Positions 11,740-20,492 of a DNA stretch of 64,000 nucleotides are shown piece by piece (position 1 is the first letter of the stretch; the number at the start of each line of letters is the position of its first letter). The notes under the pieces were generated by a model, which was given only the letters and a program-made list of their open reading frames with translations, was not told the DNA's origin and did no database searches. The DNA lies in contig NZ_CP018863.1 in assembly GCF_002849715.1 (NCBI RefSeq), positions 682,001 to 746,000 on the forward strand. The letters run 5' to 3'. This stretch comes from Arthrobacter crystallopoietes (lineage in GTDB: Bacteria > Actinomycetota > Actinomycetes > Actinomycetales > Micrococcaceae). Made by a program: the position numbers and the translations under genes.

Positions 11740-12261
11740 TTAACCGCGTGCTTCGCGGAGCTGGACCATTCCTTTAACATAGGCGGCCTGCCCGGCGTGC
11801 TCCAAACAGTCGTCAATGACGCTGACAAGCCGGACGCCGAGGGTAACGTGCGGGTCCCAGCGCGTATCCACAATCCGGTCCAGCTCGTCTTCGGTCAGCG
11901 AACCGATGAACTCGAGGCTTTGGCGGTGCACCGCGTCGAAATACTCGGCCAGCAGGCTTCCGGATTCCACCGTGACGGCGCTGACCTGCTCCGACGTGTG
12001 GCCGTAGCCGGTTTCACGTGTGTCCAGCGGAAGGCCGAACAGTTCCGCCCAACCGCCTGAAGTCCAGCGCTGCTCCACACCGGCGACATCGGCAATGTGA
12101 TCGTCCTGGATCCGGGTCAAATGCCAGATCAGCCAGGCGATCGAGTTGCCGGTCCCTCCGGGCCGTTCGGCCAGTTGGTCCGGGTCCAGTCCATCAAGCA
12201 CCTCGTGGACCCGTTCCTGGATCCGGCCAAAAGCGTCTGCCAGCAGATCGTTGAACTTCAT
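11740..12261 (-). CDS. DinB family / DUF664-type protein
   Basis: A 173-residue four-helix-bundle protein of the DinB/YfiT superfamily, seen from NSIAWLIWHLTRIQDDHIADV near residue 40 and the second metal-site helix DDCLEHAGQAAYVKG near the end. Histidines at these places typically hold a divalent metal, and in actinobacteria members often act as mycothiol-dependent transferases. GAGGAGCG before the ATG at 12261 defines the start; the open frame upstream is spurious. It is the last gene of a minus-strand run that starts with the M4 protease, 50 bp after the MFS gene. Confidence 0.85.
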   Translation of the reverse strand: MKFNDLLADAFGRIQERVHEVLDGLDPDQLAERPGGTGNSIAWLIWHLTRIQDDHIADVAGVEQRWTSGGWAELFGLPLDTRETGYGHTSEQVSAVTVESGSLLAEYFDAVHRQSLEFIGSLTEDELDRIVDTRWDPHVTLGVRLVSVIDDCLEHAGQAAYVKGMVQLREARG

Positions 12262-12311
12262 CTTCGCTCCTCGTAGATCCGGGATTGGCGGCAACGAACC
12301 CAGCCTATGCC

Positions 12312-13634
12312 TTACGCCCGCGGATGGTCCTCCAGATAGCGCGGTTTGCTGACAATGAAAGCACCGACGACGAGGACGACGAGCGATACGGCGAGCAGGC
12401 CGAACGATGTTGCCCACGTTCCGGTGATGTCTTTAAGCAGCCCGAAGGTCAGCGGCCCAAGGCAGGCAACGGAGTAGCCGATGCCTTGGGCAAAGCCGGA
12501 AAGCGCCCCCGAACCGGCGGTGGTCCTGGTCCGCAGGTTGACCAGCAGCAAGGCCATGGCAAATGTTCCCTGTCCCAGTCCTGCCAGCGTGATCCAGAGG
12601 ATCGTGCCCGATGACGGTGACAGCAGCAGGCCCGCATATCCGCCGGCGTAGCAAAGCACGAACAGGGCTGCGAGCGGGAAGGGATTGCGCATTCTGGCGG
12701 CCAGGTAAGGAACCAGGAGGCTGGTCGGCAGGCCAAGGATGGCGTAATAGGACAGCAGGGTTCCACCCTCTGCCGCGTTCATCCCCGCGTCGAGCAGCAG
12801 CGGAGGCAGCCAGGTAAACATCGAGAAAGTGTTCGTGGACGTCCCGGCAAACACCATGGCCAGCCCCCAGGCCACCGGAGAGGACCAGACACGGACCTTC
12901 GCGTGGGGCACTGCGGCCAACGGGGGTTGAACGGCTTCTGCCCGCCGCGTTGCCCGCTCTCCCAGCAAAGTGGCCACCCACGGCCCGAGCGCCGCCAGGC
13001 TCACACCAGCCCAGATGCCGATCGACCAGCGCCAGCCGGACGTGTTTGCCAGCGGCACCGCCACCAACGGGCTGAAGGCGGTACTCACCGCCAGCAGGGT
13101 CACGTACAGGGAAGTCACCAGGCCGATACGGTCCGGGAAATACCGCTTGACCAGCGGCGGCATGACGATGTTGCCCAGCCCGTAACCCACCATGGTCACG
13201 GCGGAGAAGCCCAGGAACAGCGGCACGTCGGAGGCCAGCGCCCGTCCGATCTGGCCTGTCGCGGCCAGCACCAGCGAACCGAGCAGGACCGCGGGTATGC
13301 CGAGTTTTCTGATCAGTGCCGGGGTCGTAAAGCCTGCCAGGGCGAAGGCAGCGGTCGGCAGCATACCGAGAACGCCGATGGAGGCAGGGCCAAAGGGCAG
13401 CTCCTTGGAGATCTCCGCCAGCACGGGTGAAACACCCGAGACCGCGAGACGGAGGCTCAGTGCCATGATCAGGATGCCGGCGAGGACGATCAGGCGGCGC
13501 CGGCGAAGTCCGGGAACGGACGCGGTGTCCTTCGATACAGGCTGATTCGCAATCTGGGGTTGGTTTGTTCTAGGCACTCTGATTTCCGTCTGCAGGCAGG
13601 CTTGGCCGGCGGCTGGTGCCGGCTTCTTCACCAT
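12312..13634 (-). CDS. MFS transporter, CynX/NimT type
   Basis: A permease of about 440 residues with twelve predicted helices. It resembles the CynX/NimT group from the motifs LRLAVSGVSPVLAEI after TM1, PTAAFALAGFTTPALIRKLG and the paired region GLGQGTFAMALLL. Family members move cyanate or nitroimidazole-like anions, but the substrate here is unknown. The start is ambiguous: ATG at 13634 with a weak GAGA site, or GTG at 13664. It begins 10-40 bp after the emfourin-type gene, so it is probably in the same transcript, though a functional link to the protease is not evident. Confidence 0.82.
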   Translation of the reverse strand: MVKKPAPAAGQACLQTEIRVPRTNQPQIANQPVSKDTASVPGLRRRRLIVLAGILIMALSLRLAVSGVSPVLAEISKELPFGPASIGVLGMLPTAAFALAGFTTPALIRKLGIPAVLLGSLVLAATGQIGRALASDVPLFLGFSAVTMVGYGLGNIVMPPLVKRYFPDRIGLVTSLYVTLLAVSTAFSPLVAVPLANTSGWRWSIGIWAGVSLAALGPWVATLLGERATRRAEAVQPPLAAVPHAKVRVWSSPVAWGLAMVFAGTSTNTFSMFTWLPPLLLDAGMNAAEGGTLLSYYAILGLPTSLLVPYLAARMRNPFPLAALFVLCYAGGYAGLLLSPSSGTILWITLAGLGQGTFAMALLLVNLRTRTTAGSGALSGFAQGIGYSVACLGPLTFGLLKDITGTWATSFGLLAVSLVVLVVGAFIVSKPRYLEDHPRA

Positions 13635-13674
13635 AGCTGTCTCGACGGCGGCCGCTGTCCCCACCTGAAGTCGG

Positions 13675-14016
13675 TTAACGCTCTCCGGAATCCTTGTCCC
13701 GGAAAAAGCCCTCCGTGCCCTGGGGACCGCGTTCGGCGCGACGGCCCTCTTGCTGCCGGGCGCTTTCCAGGGTGCGGTCCACCAGTTGCCGCCAGGGGCC
13801 GGTTACGTCTTGCTCGGGGAGGGAGGCCTCACGCTCGCCGGCGCTGATCCAGTACATGTAGCGGTCCGGCTGGTTCTGCGTCTGCGGGACATCGTCCCAA
13901 GGGCAGGATTCAATAATGGGCAGCCACTCGTCACGCAGTTCGGGCTGGCCCACTTCAACTGCCCAGCGCCTCGTCAGACCCGCGAATCCGCCGGTGCGCT
14001 TGACGCTGATCCTCAT
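13675..14016 (-). CDS. Emfourin-type inhibitor of M4 protease
   Basis: A 113-residue protein beginning MRISVKRTGGFAGLTRRW and continuing to ISAGEREASLPEQDVTGPW. The GGFAG turn, the D-x-Y segment (DRYMYWI) and the closing P-E-x-x-V-x-GPW pattern match the emfourin family, small tight-binding inhibitors of protealysin-like metalloproteases in Serratia and relatives. Its ATG overlaps the stop of the M4 protease gene (ATGA), so the pair is translationally coupled. An enzyme-inhibitor pairing is expected from the family; that this one inhibits its neighbour is inferred. The C-terminal 30 residues are a charged tail beyond the usual core. Confidence 0.85.
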   Translation of the reverse strand: MRISVKRTGGFAGLTRRWAVEVGQPELRDEWLPIIESCPWDDVPQTQNQPDRYMYWISAGEREASLPEQDVTGPWRQLVDRTLESARQQEGRRAERGPQGTEGFFRDKDSGER

Positions 14017-15077
14017 TCCAAGACGCCCACCTCAGTCCAGGCCGCCGTTACGGCCTTGAGTTCCTCTGAATCCTTACCGTAGCGGCTTTCCGCCGCACTT
14101 TCAGTAGCTGCCGCGAAACCTGCAAAGTCCGTATCCGCCACGACTTCCGTACCGGTGATTGTGTCGTACCAAATCAGGCCGGCGCGTTCCCAGGCGTTGC
14201 CGCCCAGGATCGAGGCCAGCCGGTAGAAGGCATGGTTGGGGATGCCGGAGTTCAGGTGCACTCCCCCGTTGTCGTCCGTGGTGTCGATGTAGTCCGCCAT
14301 CGTGGCAGGCTGCGGATCCTTGCCGAGCACGTCGTCGTCGTACGCAGTGCCCGGTGCCTTCAGCGAGCGCAGGCCGTCGCCGCTGACCTGGTCGGTGAAC
14401 AGGCCTTCGCCGATCAGCCAGCTCGCGTGGTCTGCACTGTGCCTCAGTTTGTACTGTTCCACCAAGGCGGCGAAGACGTCCGAAATCGACTCGTTCAACG
14501 CGCCGGGCTGGCCCTGGTAGACCAGGTTGGTGGTGTGTTGCGTGATGCCGTGGGTCAGTTCATGCCCGATGACGGACAGCGATTTGGTGAAGCGCTGGAA
14601 GACCCGCCCGTCGCCGTCGCCGAAAACCATCCGCGTGCCGTTCCAGAACGCGTTGTCATAGTCCTCGCCATAATGGACGGTGGCGCGAAGGATTCCGCCC
14701 CGGCCATCCAGCGCATTGCGTTGGTACGCGTCAGCGAAAAGCTCGAAGGTGGACCCCAACCCGTCGTAGGCTTCGTTGACCGCGACGTCTTCCACCGGGC
14801 CGTCGCCCTCGCTGCGCACGCGGATGCCGGGCAGCCGCTCCATGTTCTGGGCGTCATTGATCTGCCGGGTGGGATTCAGTCCTGTGGCCCGGATTCGCTG
14901 CGACGGCAGGAGGGTGGGCAGGGCCGGCATCTGCGCACGTTTGACGTTGCGGTTCCGGCGCATGGCAGCATCCCGGGCCAGGGCACGCTGGGCAGCTTCC
15001 GCCACAGGCAGCAGGGACCGGTCATCCAACCGGGCGAGCCGTCGGAGCAGGTACGGCGGAACAATAGAGCAGAACAT
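14013..15077 (-). CDS. Protealysin-like M4 family metallopeptidase
   Basis: A 354-residue zinc endopeptidase. The N-terminus MFCSIVPPYLL carries the PPL motif and the short propeptide (about 50 residues) typical of protealysin rather than the long thermolysin propeptide; no classical signal peptide is seen, and such enzymes may act inside the cell or exit by an unknown route. The catalytic HELTH is at residues 172-176 and the third zinc ligand Glu in ALNESISDVF at about 196. The late motif GGVHLNSGIPNHAFY is present, so the enzyme should be active. AAGGAGGTCCAC before 15077 fixes the start. It is followed by its putative inhibitor. Confidence 0.95.
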   Translation of the reverse strand: MFCSIVPPYLLRRLARLDDRSLLPVAEAAQRALARDAAMRRNRNVKRAQMPALPTLLPSQRIRATGLNPTRQINDAQNMERLPGIRVRSEGDGPVEDVAVNEAYDGLGSTFELFADAYQRNALDGRGGILRATVHYGEDYDNAFWNGTRMVFGDGDGRVFQRFTKSLSVIGHELTHGITQHTTNLVYQGQPGALNESISDVFAALVEQYKLRHSADHASWLIGEGLFTDQVSGDGLRSLKAPGTAYDDDVLGKDPQPATMADYIDTTDDNGGVHLNSGIPNHAFYRLASILGGNAWERAGLIWYDTITGTEVVADTDFAGFAAATESAAESRYGKDSEELKAVTAAWTEVGVLE

Positions 15078-15216
15078 GTGGACCTCCTTGCGTTGCCCCA
15101 AGCCTATGGTCCGGGTGTGACAACCTGTGGCAGCCACGGCATACGGGTATTCGTGCTCCATGACGGCCCGCTACGCTGGCAATACTCTGCCGAAATGATT
15201 AAGCGTGAGGGAACCG

Positions 15217-16038
15217 ATGAAATCGAGCAAAATTGCCGTAACTTCTTTCCTGGCCCTGGTGGCCTTGACCGGTTGCACGACCGTAGGCACGTCCGGCGAT
15301 GGCAGTTCCGCTTCGGCCTCGCAGTCCGACGAACCGTCACGTTTGGAGACTGTTGCAGACAGCGGCGTGCTCAAAGTGTGCACCACAGGAGACTATCGAC
15401 CGTTCACGTATCTGGATCCAGGGACGGGGGAATACACCGGGATCGACATCGATATGGTTGAGGACTTGGCCCAGCGACTGGAAGTGGACGTTGAGTACGT
15501 CCCGACCACCTGGGCAACCTTGATGCCGGACTTTCTGGGCAAATGCGATATCGGCGTGGGCGGCATTTCCATCTCCTTGGAGCGGGCTGCCCAGGCGTTC
15601 TACACTGAGCCGACTCTGGACGAAGGCAAGACGCCGATCACGCTGTGCGAAAACGTTGAGAAGTACGACACTGTGGAGGAGATCAACCAGCCCGGTGTCC
15701 GTTCGATCACACCAATCGGCGGGACCAACGAGAAGTTCGCCGACGAACATTACCCCGATGGCGAGGTTATCCGTTACGAAGACAACAACACCATTTTTGA
15801 TGAAATCATCGCTGGCCGCGCGGATGTCATGACGACGGACGCATCGGAAACAATGTGGGTGGCGAACGAACATCCGGAGCTCTGCGCCGTCCACCCTGAC
15901 GAGCCATTCAACTTCTCGCAGAAGGCCTACTTACTTCCGCAGGACGACGTCGAATTTCGCGAATACGTGGACCAGTGGCTGAACATAGCCAAGAACGACG
16001 GCACCTATGACGCAGCCAAGGCCCCCTGGTTCGGCTAG
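15217..16038 (+). CDS. Lipoprotein of the cyclohexadienyl dehydratase (PheC)/solute-binding family
   Basis: A 273-residue predicted lipoprotein with signal peptide and lipobox ALTGC, Cys at about residue 20. The mature domain is a type II periplasmic-binding fold. It is unusually close to Pseudomonas-type cyclohexadienyl dehydratase (prephenate/arogenate to phenylpyruvate/phenylalanine): TTGDYRPFTY, PTTWATLMPDF, GGISISLER, DEGKTPITLC, GGTNEKFAD, PELCAVHP and FSQKAYLLP all align with my memory of PheC. It may be an enzyme or an ancestral-type amino-acid binder. GAGG before the ATG at 15217 is preferred to the start at 15205. No ABC permease genes are adjacent. Confidence 0.82.
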   Translation: MKSSKIAVTSFLALVALTGCTTVGTSGDGSSASASQSDEPSRLETVADSGVLKVCTTGDYRPFTYLDPGTGEYTGIDIDMVEDLAQRLEVDVEYVPTTWATLMPDFLGKCDIGVGGISISLERAAQAFYTEPTLDEGKTPITLCENVEKYDTVEEINQPGVRSITPIGGTNEKFADEHYPDGEVIRYEDNNTIFDEIIAGRADVMTTDASETMWVANEHPELCAVHPDEPFNFSQKAYLLPQDDVEFREYVDQWLNIAKNDGTYDAAKAPWFG

Positions 16039-16064
16039 AGCTACCCGCCGGATACGCTAAGGAA

Positions 16065-18053
16065 ATGCCTGAGTCTGCCGCCACGCGCAAAAGAATGCCA
16101 ACTTGGGCGATCATCGCCGTCCTGTGCCTGTCCGGAACAACAGTCTCGCTCCAACAGACAATGGTCATCCCGCTGCTGCCCGAGTTCGCGCAACTGCTCG
16201 ACGTCTCCATCGACGATGTCTCCTGGCTGGTCACCGCCACGTTGCTGACCTCCGCCGTTGCGACACCGATCGTGGCCAGGCTGGCGGATATGTTCGGCAA
16301 GCGGCTGATGATGCTGGTCTGCATCATCCTGATGACAGCCGGTTCCGTGGTGGCCGCGCTCGGCGGCGACTTCGCCACTATAATTGTTGGCCGCGCCTTG
16401 CAGGGGTTCTCTTCGGCGTTGATCCCGGTAGGCATCAGCATCATGCGCGACGAACTCCCCCGGGAGAAGGTCGGCAGCGCGATTGCCCTGATGAGCGCCA
16501 CGCTGGGCATCGGCGGCGCCCTCGGCCTGCCCTTGGGCGGAACCCTGTACCAGCAGGCCGGCTGGGAATCGGTGTTCTGGCTTTCCGCCGTCGTTGGTCT
16601 CGCGATTCTTGCCGCGGTCTACCTGGTGGTCTCGGAATCCGAGGTGCGGACCCGCGGCCGGTTCGATTTCCTCGGCGCCATCATGCTCTCCATCGCGCTG
16701 ACCTCGCTCCTGCTGGCCATCTCCAAGGGTGGCAGCTGGGGCTGGGGCGACGAGCTGACCATAGCGCTGTTCATCCTGACGATCGTGGTCCTGGCAGTCT
16801 GGATTCCGTATTCGCTGAAGGTCAGCCAGCCCCTGGTCGACCTACGCACCTCGTCCCGGCGGCCGGTGCTGCTCACCAACATCGCCTCCGTCCTGGTAGG
16901 TTTTGCCCTGTTCGCCAACATGCTGCTGAGCACCCAGCAGCTGCAGCTGCCCGCTTCGGTGCCGCACGGGTTCGGGCTCGACCCCGTCACGGCCGGCTTG
17001 GCGATGGTTCCGTCCGGGCTGGCCATGGTTGCCTTCTCCCCCGTATCCGGCGCAATGATCAACCGCTTGGGCGGCAAGACCACGCTGATTGCCGGTTCGG
17101 CGATCATGGCCGTGGGGTACGTGGGCCGCGTGTTCGTCAGCGATTCGGTGACCGCGATCATTATTGGCTCCACCGTCGTCAGCGTCGGCTCCGCGGTGGC
17201 CTATGCCGCGATGCCGAGCCTGATCATGGCCAACGTGCCGATCACCGAGACGGCCTCCGCCAACGGCCTCAACGCGCTGCTGCGGGCCATCGGCACCTCG
17301 ACTTCGAGCGCCGCCGTCGCAGCCGTCCTGGCGTCGGTAACGGTCAGCGTCAACGGCGGCGAGCTACCTGCCCTGGAGGCTTTCCAGGACGTGTTCTGGA
17401 TTGCGGCCGTAGCCTCGCTCGTGGCCTGTGCCGTGGTGTGGTTCGTGCCCAGGTACGAGGCGGTGCCTGCGGCCGAAGGCGTTCCAGTCGAGACCGCTGC
17501 CCTCGCCGTTACCCAGGCCGGCAACAGCGCCGAAACCGTGGTGCACGGGCGCGTGCTGCACACCGACGACCAGCCCATTCCGCACGCCGTGGTCACGGTG
17601 ATGAAGACCTCCGGCGAGCCTGTGGACTGGAGCAGGGCAGCGAACGACGGCGGGTTCTCCCTTGCGCTGCCAGGTCCTGGCGAGTATCTGGTCGTGGCCA
17701 ATGCGGACGGCTGGGTCCCCACCTCCAAGGTGGTCAGGTTCACCGGTACCGAACGCGATGAGCAGATCCGGCTGACGCAGCGGCTGACCGTCACGGGCTG
17801 GGTGCTGCGGGGCGGGGCCGCGCTACCCGGCGCGCTCGTCGCGCTCAGCGCACACACGGGCGAGTACATCGCCTCCACCAAAACCAACGACGCCGGCCGC
17901 TACGAATTGCGGCTTCCCCCCACGGGCAGATATGTGGTCACCGTTGTCGAACCCGACACGCAGTACACGCAGTCCCGGAAGCTGGTGATGACGGCCGAGT
18001 CCTCCGTGGTGAATTTCGATCTTGTCGGCAAGGCCCGGGAAACCACGCTCTAG
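16065..18053 (+). CDS. MFS transporter fused to two carboxypeptidase-regulatory-like domains
   Basis: A 662-residue protein. Residues 1-465 are a DHA-type MFS exporter with many helices, including RLADMFGKR after TM2 and GRALQGFSSALIPVGIS in the motif C area. Residues 485-655 hold two Ig/transthyretin-like repeats of the carboxypeptidase-regulatory type: VVHGRVLHTDDQPIPHAVV and VTGWVLRGGAALPGALVAL, each ending in a G-x-Y-x-V strand. Such beta domains usually work outside the cell, but the MFS C-terminus is normally cytoplasmic, so the topology deserves attention. It is 26 bp downstream of the PheC-like gene and probably co-transcribed. Confidence 0.88.
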   Translation: MPESAATRKRMPTWAIIAVLCLSGTTVSLQQTMVIPLLPEFAQLLDVSIDDVSWLVTATLLTSAVATPIVARLADMFGKRLMMLVCIILMTAGSVVAALGGDFATIIVGRALQGFSSALIPVGISIMRDELPREKVGSAIALMSATLGIGGALGLPLGGTLYQQAGWESVFWLSAVVGLAILAAVYLVVSESEVRTRGRFDFLGAIMLSIALTSLLLAISKGGSWGWGDELTIALFILTIVVLAVWIPYSLKVSQPLVDLRTSSRRPVLLTNIASVLVGFALFANMLLSTQQLQLPASVPHGFGLDPVTAGLAMVPSGLAMVAFSPVSGAMINRLGGKTTLIAGSAIMAVGYVGRVFVSDSVTAIIIGSTVVSVGSAVAYAAMPSLIMANVPITETASANGLNALLRAIGTSTSSAAVAAVLASVTVSVNGGELPALEAFQDVFWIAAVASLVACAVVWFVPRYEAVPAAEGVPVETAALAVTQAGNSAETVVHGRVLHTDDQPIPHAVVTVMKTSGEPVDWSRAANDGGFSLALPGPGEYLVVANADGWVPTSKVVRFTGTERDEQIRLTQRLTVTGWVLRGGAALPGALVALSAHTGEYIASTKTNDAGRYELRLPPTGRYVVTVVEPDTQYTQSRKLVMTAESSVVNFDLVGKARETTL

Positions 18054-18081
18054 CCGGAGTTACAGCGCGCCAGCCGGCCGC

Positions 18082-18726
18082 CTACATGTGCCCGGCCCGC
18101 AGCTCCTCCGTCACAATCCAGAAGACCTGCCGCAGCCGCTGGACGGCCGCGTCCGGTTCCTGCCGGCGCAGCAGCGCAACTGCCTCCTTCCACCCGTCGA
18201 TCCAGATGGAATAAAGGTCCTCCCGGGGGTAGAGGAAAAGGCGGCCCAGGGAACGGGCCAGCACATGCTCATTCACGGCGCGTAGCTCATCGTGGTCGGC
18301 CGCATCAAGGATGATTTCGATCAACTCCCGCAGCGCGGTGTGGGCGGCCAGCATGTCGCCTGCTTGGAGCGCGCCGTCCAGCCGCTCGGTGGCTGCCGCC
18401 ATCGCCTCGACATCATCTTGGCCTAGCTGGGCGGCCGAACGTTCGAAGACCGCCACCAGGACAACACCGAGAACATCCAGCAACTGGACCGCATGGAGCT
18501 CGTCGAGCACGGCCACCCGGCGCCGTTTGTTCGGCAGACTTTCGATCAGGCCCTCGGTCATCAGCTCCGTCACCGCCTCCCGAACCGGTGTAATACTCAC
18601 CCCCAGCCGCTCGGCCAGCTCGGCGTCCTTAATCGGCGCTCCCGGCGGAAGCTCACCGGCCAGGATTTCGTCTCGCAGTTGCCGGGAGATTGCCGCCCGT
18701 CGCGTCGCGGGAATGTCACTGCCCAT
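18082..18726 (-). CDS. GntR family transcriptional regulator (FCD type)
   Basis: A 214-residue regulator. The winged helix-turn-helix covers residues 8-75 (RRAAISRQLRDEILAGEL, then AELAERLGVSITPVREAV). An all-helical FCD ligand domain follows, with scattered metal/ligand histidines (HTALRELIEI and NEHVLARS). It probably responds to a small acid. It stands alone, convergent with the MFS fusion and divergent from a small ORF, so its target is not obvious; an inverted repeat at 18766-18780 may be an autoregulatory site. Confidence 0.9.
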   Translation of the reverse strand: MGSDIPATRRAAISRQLRDEILAGELPPGAPIKDAELAERLGVSITPVREAVTELMTEGLIESLPNKRRRVAVLDELHAVQLLDVLGVVLVAVFERSAAQLGQDDVEAMAAATERLDGALQAGDMLAAHTALRELIEIILDAADHDELRAVNEHVLARSLGRLFLYPREDLYSIWIDGWKEAVALLRRQEPDAAVQRLRQVFWIVTEELRAGHM

Positions 18727-18765
18727 GATGGCCTCCTCGTCATCGCCGGCTGCCAGGAAACGTCA

Positions 18766-18780
18766 CATATGGGTAATATG
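18766..18780. promoter_or_regulatory. Candidate GntR operator
   Basis: CATAT-GGGTA-ATATG is a perfect 5-bp inverted repeat 40 bp before the GntR start, in the expected promoter. A second loose pair, GCATT...AATGC, follows at 18783-18802. Assignment to the GntR protein is by position only. Confidence 0.3.
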
Positions 18781-18897
18781 GCGCATTTGTTGGCATCAAT
18801 GCATTCTTCATCCTAACCTTATGAGACCTGCATCACAGCGTCGTGGGGCAGGGTCAAACTTCATTTCAGATGGGTGTTCGGCCCGGGGCGGGGTTGG

Positions 18898-19185
18898 ATG
18901 GACTTCGCCCCTGATGATCCGGACGGGACCAGCATGAACAAAAAATACTCGGCGTCGGCCGAAGCCAGCAGCCGCCATCCCCAGGACTGGGGCCGTGCGA
19001 TGGCTGCGGCCATGACGGATCTGGTGGAACAACGCCGCGAAGACGGCGGACGGGTGGACCACGAAGATCTGTACGGCGAAGACCTGCATTTGGTCATCGC
19101 CGCCGTCCGCGGCGGCGTCGAAATCACGCTTACCTGGCAGCCCGAAGGCGAACCGGAGGACGACGGCCACCGCCACAACGGCTAG
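18898..19185 (+). CDS. Small acidic/amphipathic protein, unknown
   Basis: An ORF of 95 residues from the ATG at 18898, or 83 from MNKKYSASAEAS at 18934; neither start has a good ribosome site. The sequence (DWGRAMAAAMTDLVEQRRE, then DLHLVIAAVRGGVEITLTW) looks like a helix followed by beta strands, a plausible small fold. It ends HRHNG. No family recognised. Its 3' end overlaps the end of the LacI gene by four bases on the other strand. Confidence 0.5.
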   Translation: MDFAPDDPDGTSMNKKYSASAEASSRHPQDWGRAMAAAMTDLVEQRREDGGRVDHEDLYGEDLHLVIAAVRGGVEITLTWQPEGEPEDDGHRHNG

Positions 19186-20243
19186 CCGCCGGGCCGCGGC
19201 ACAACTCTGCCGAGCGCATAGGGGGTCCGCACCACCAGGGCCGGCTTGAGCACCTGGTGCTGCTGCGGCCCCTCGCCTGCCGGCCGGCCGGCCAGCATAT
19301 GGGAGAGCACGGCGATGATCCGCCGGGCCGCATCGGCAACAGGCGGGGCCACACTGCTCAGGCCCACGGCGGCCGCGACCGGAGTGTCATCAAAACCGAC
19401 GACGGCGGGTTCCCGCTCCGCCGGCAACACCGCCCGCAGCTGGGCGAAGGCACCCAAAGCCAGCGAATCGCTGACACAGACCAGCGCGGTGACTCCCCTC
19501 GCCAGCAGACCCTCGACCGCCGCGGCGCCAGCCGCTACGTCGTCGTCGGTTGCCGTGCTCAGCTCGTCCAGGCTTCCGCCGATGCCGGCCGCTTCCATCG
19601 CCCGCTGCCAGCCGGACCGCCGGTCGTCCCCCAAGCCTTCGTCCGGCCGCCAGCCCAAGAAGCCGATCCGCCGGTGGCCCTGCTCCAGCAGGAACCCGGT
19701 GGCACTCTCGGTGCCGGCAGCGCCGTCGATATCAACCCACGGATGGGCCGACGCAAACGGATCCTCCGTTCGGCTCCACGGCCGGCCGAAGGCGGCGAAA
19801 GGAACGGCATGCTCCTGCAACCAAGCTGTCCGCGGATCCCCGGCATGAGTGCCGGTCAGCACAAAGCCATCCAGGTCCGCCACGTGCAGCAGCTCGTCGA
19901 TGTGGCGGATTTCTTCCTCGTCATCACGCGCACTGTAGAGGGTCAGGCGGTAGCCCGCGTCTTGGGCGGCTTCCGTCAGTGCGTGGAGAAAGCGGTCCTG
20001 CACCGCGCCGTTGATGCCGTCGGTGGCGGGCGTCAGCCGCAGGCCCAGATCCATCGACCGGCGCGTGCGCAGCTGGCGGGCAGCCGCACTGGGACGGTAT
20101 CCGCTCTCCCGGACGGCCTTCAGTACGCGCTCACGAGTGGCCGGCTTCACCCGCTGGGGTGCGTTGAGCGCGTTGGACACTGTCTGGCGGGAGACCCCGA
20201 TGGACTCGGCAAGACTGACCAGAGTGGGCTTCTTCTGTGTCAT
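19182..20243 (-). CDS. LacI family transcriptional regulator
   Basis: A 353-residue repressor. The HTH reads TLVSLAESIGVSRQTVSNAL at residues 6-25, followed by the hinge region (RPSAAARQLRTRRS) and a sugar-binding periplasmic-type effector domain (GFVLTGTHAGDP, GHRRIGFLGW, VVGFDDTPVAAA). The start at 20243 has AAGGGACCC upstream; the frame runs open to 20390 but crosses the promoter. It is divergent from a glycogen-debranching-type glycosidase, which it likely controls through a palindrome at 20368-20377, with a sugar as inducer. Confidence 0.93.
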   Translation of the reverse strand: MTQKKPTLVSLAESIGVSRQTVSNALNAPQRVKPATRERVLKAVRESGYRPSAAARQLRTRRSMDLGLRLTPATDGINGAVQDRFLHALTEAAQDAGYRLTLYSARDDEEEIRHIDELLHVADLDGFVLTGTHAGDPRTAWLQEHAVPFAAFGRPWSRTEDPFASAHPWVDIDGAAGTESATGFLLEQGHRRIGFLGWRPDEGLGDDRRSGWQRAMEAAGIGGSLDELSTATDDDVAAGAAAVEGLLARGVTALVCVSDSLALGAFAQLRAVLPAEREPAVVGFDDTPVAAAVGLSSVAPPVADAARRIIAVLSHMLAGRPAGEGPQQHQVLKPALVVRTPYALGRVVPRPGG

Positions 20244-20365
20244 CGGGTCCCTTTTCTGCGGACTTCCGCGCTGGCTAACGCCGGCGTCCGTGCTGGCCGC
20301 TACGTAACCACCGAAGACGGGGTGTTGCATCGGAGGGGGTATCTGCCAAGATGTAAACACCACAG

Positions 20366-20379
20366 TATGAACGTTCAAA
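20366..20379. promoter_or_regulatory. Putative LacI-family operator
   Basis: TGAACGTTCA (20368-20377) is a perfect 10-bp palindrome with the central CG typical of LacI-family operators. It sits in the divergent promoter region between the LacI gene (start 20243) and the debranching-type gene (start 20493). Confidence 0.55.
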
Positions 20380-20492
20380 TGAGGTGTCAATGACCATCGG
20401 GGACTGACCGGCAGCTCCCTTTAAGGAGCCCTCCCGCCACCCGGCACCACCGGCACGAGGCCGGCAACTTCACGCTAACCCAAGGAGCAGCC

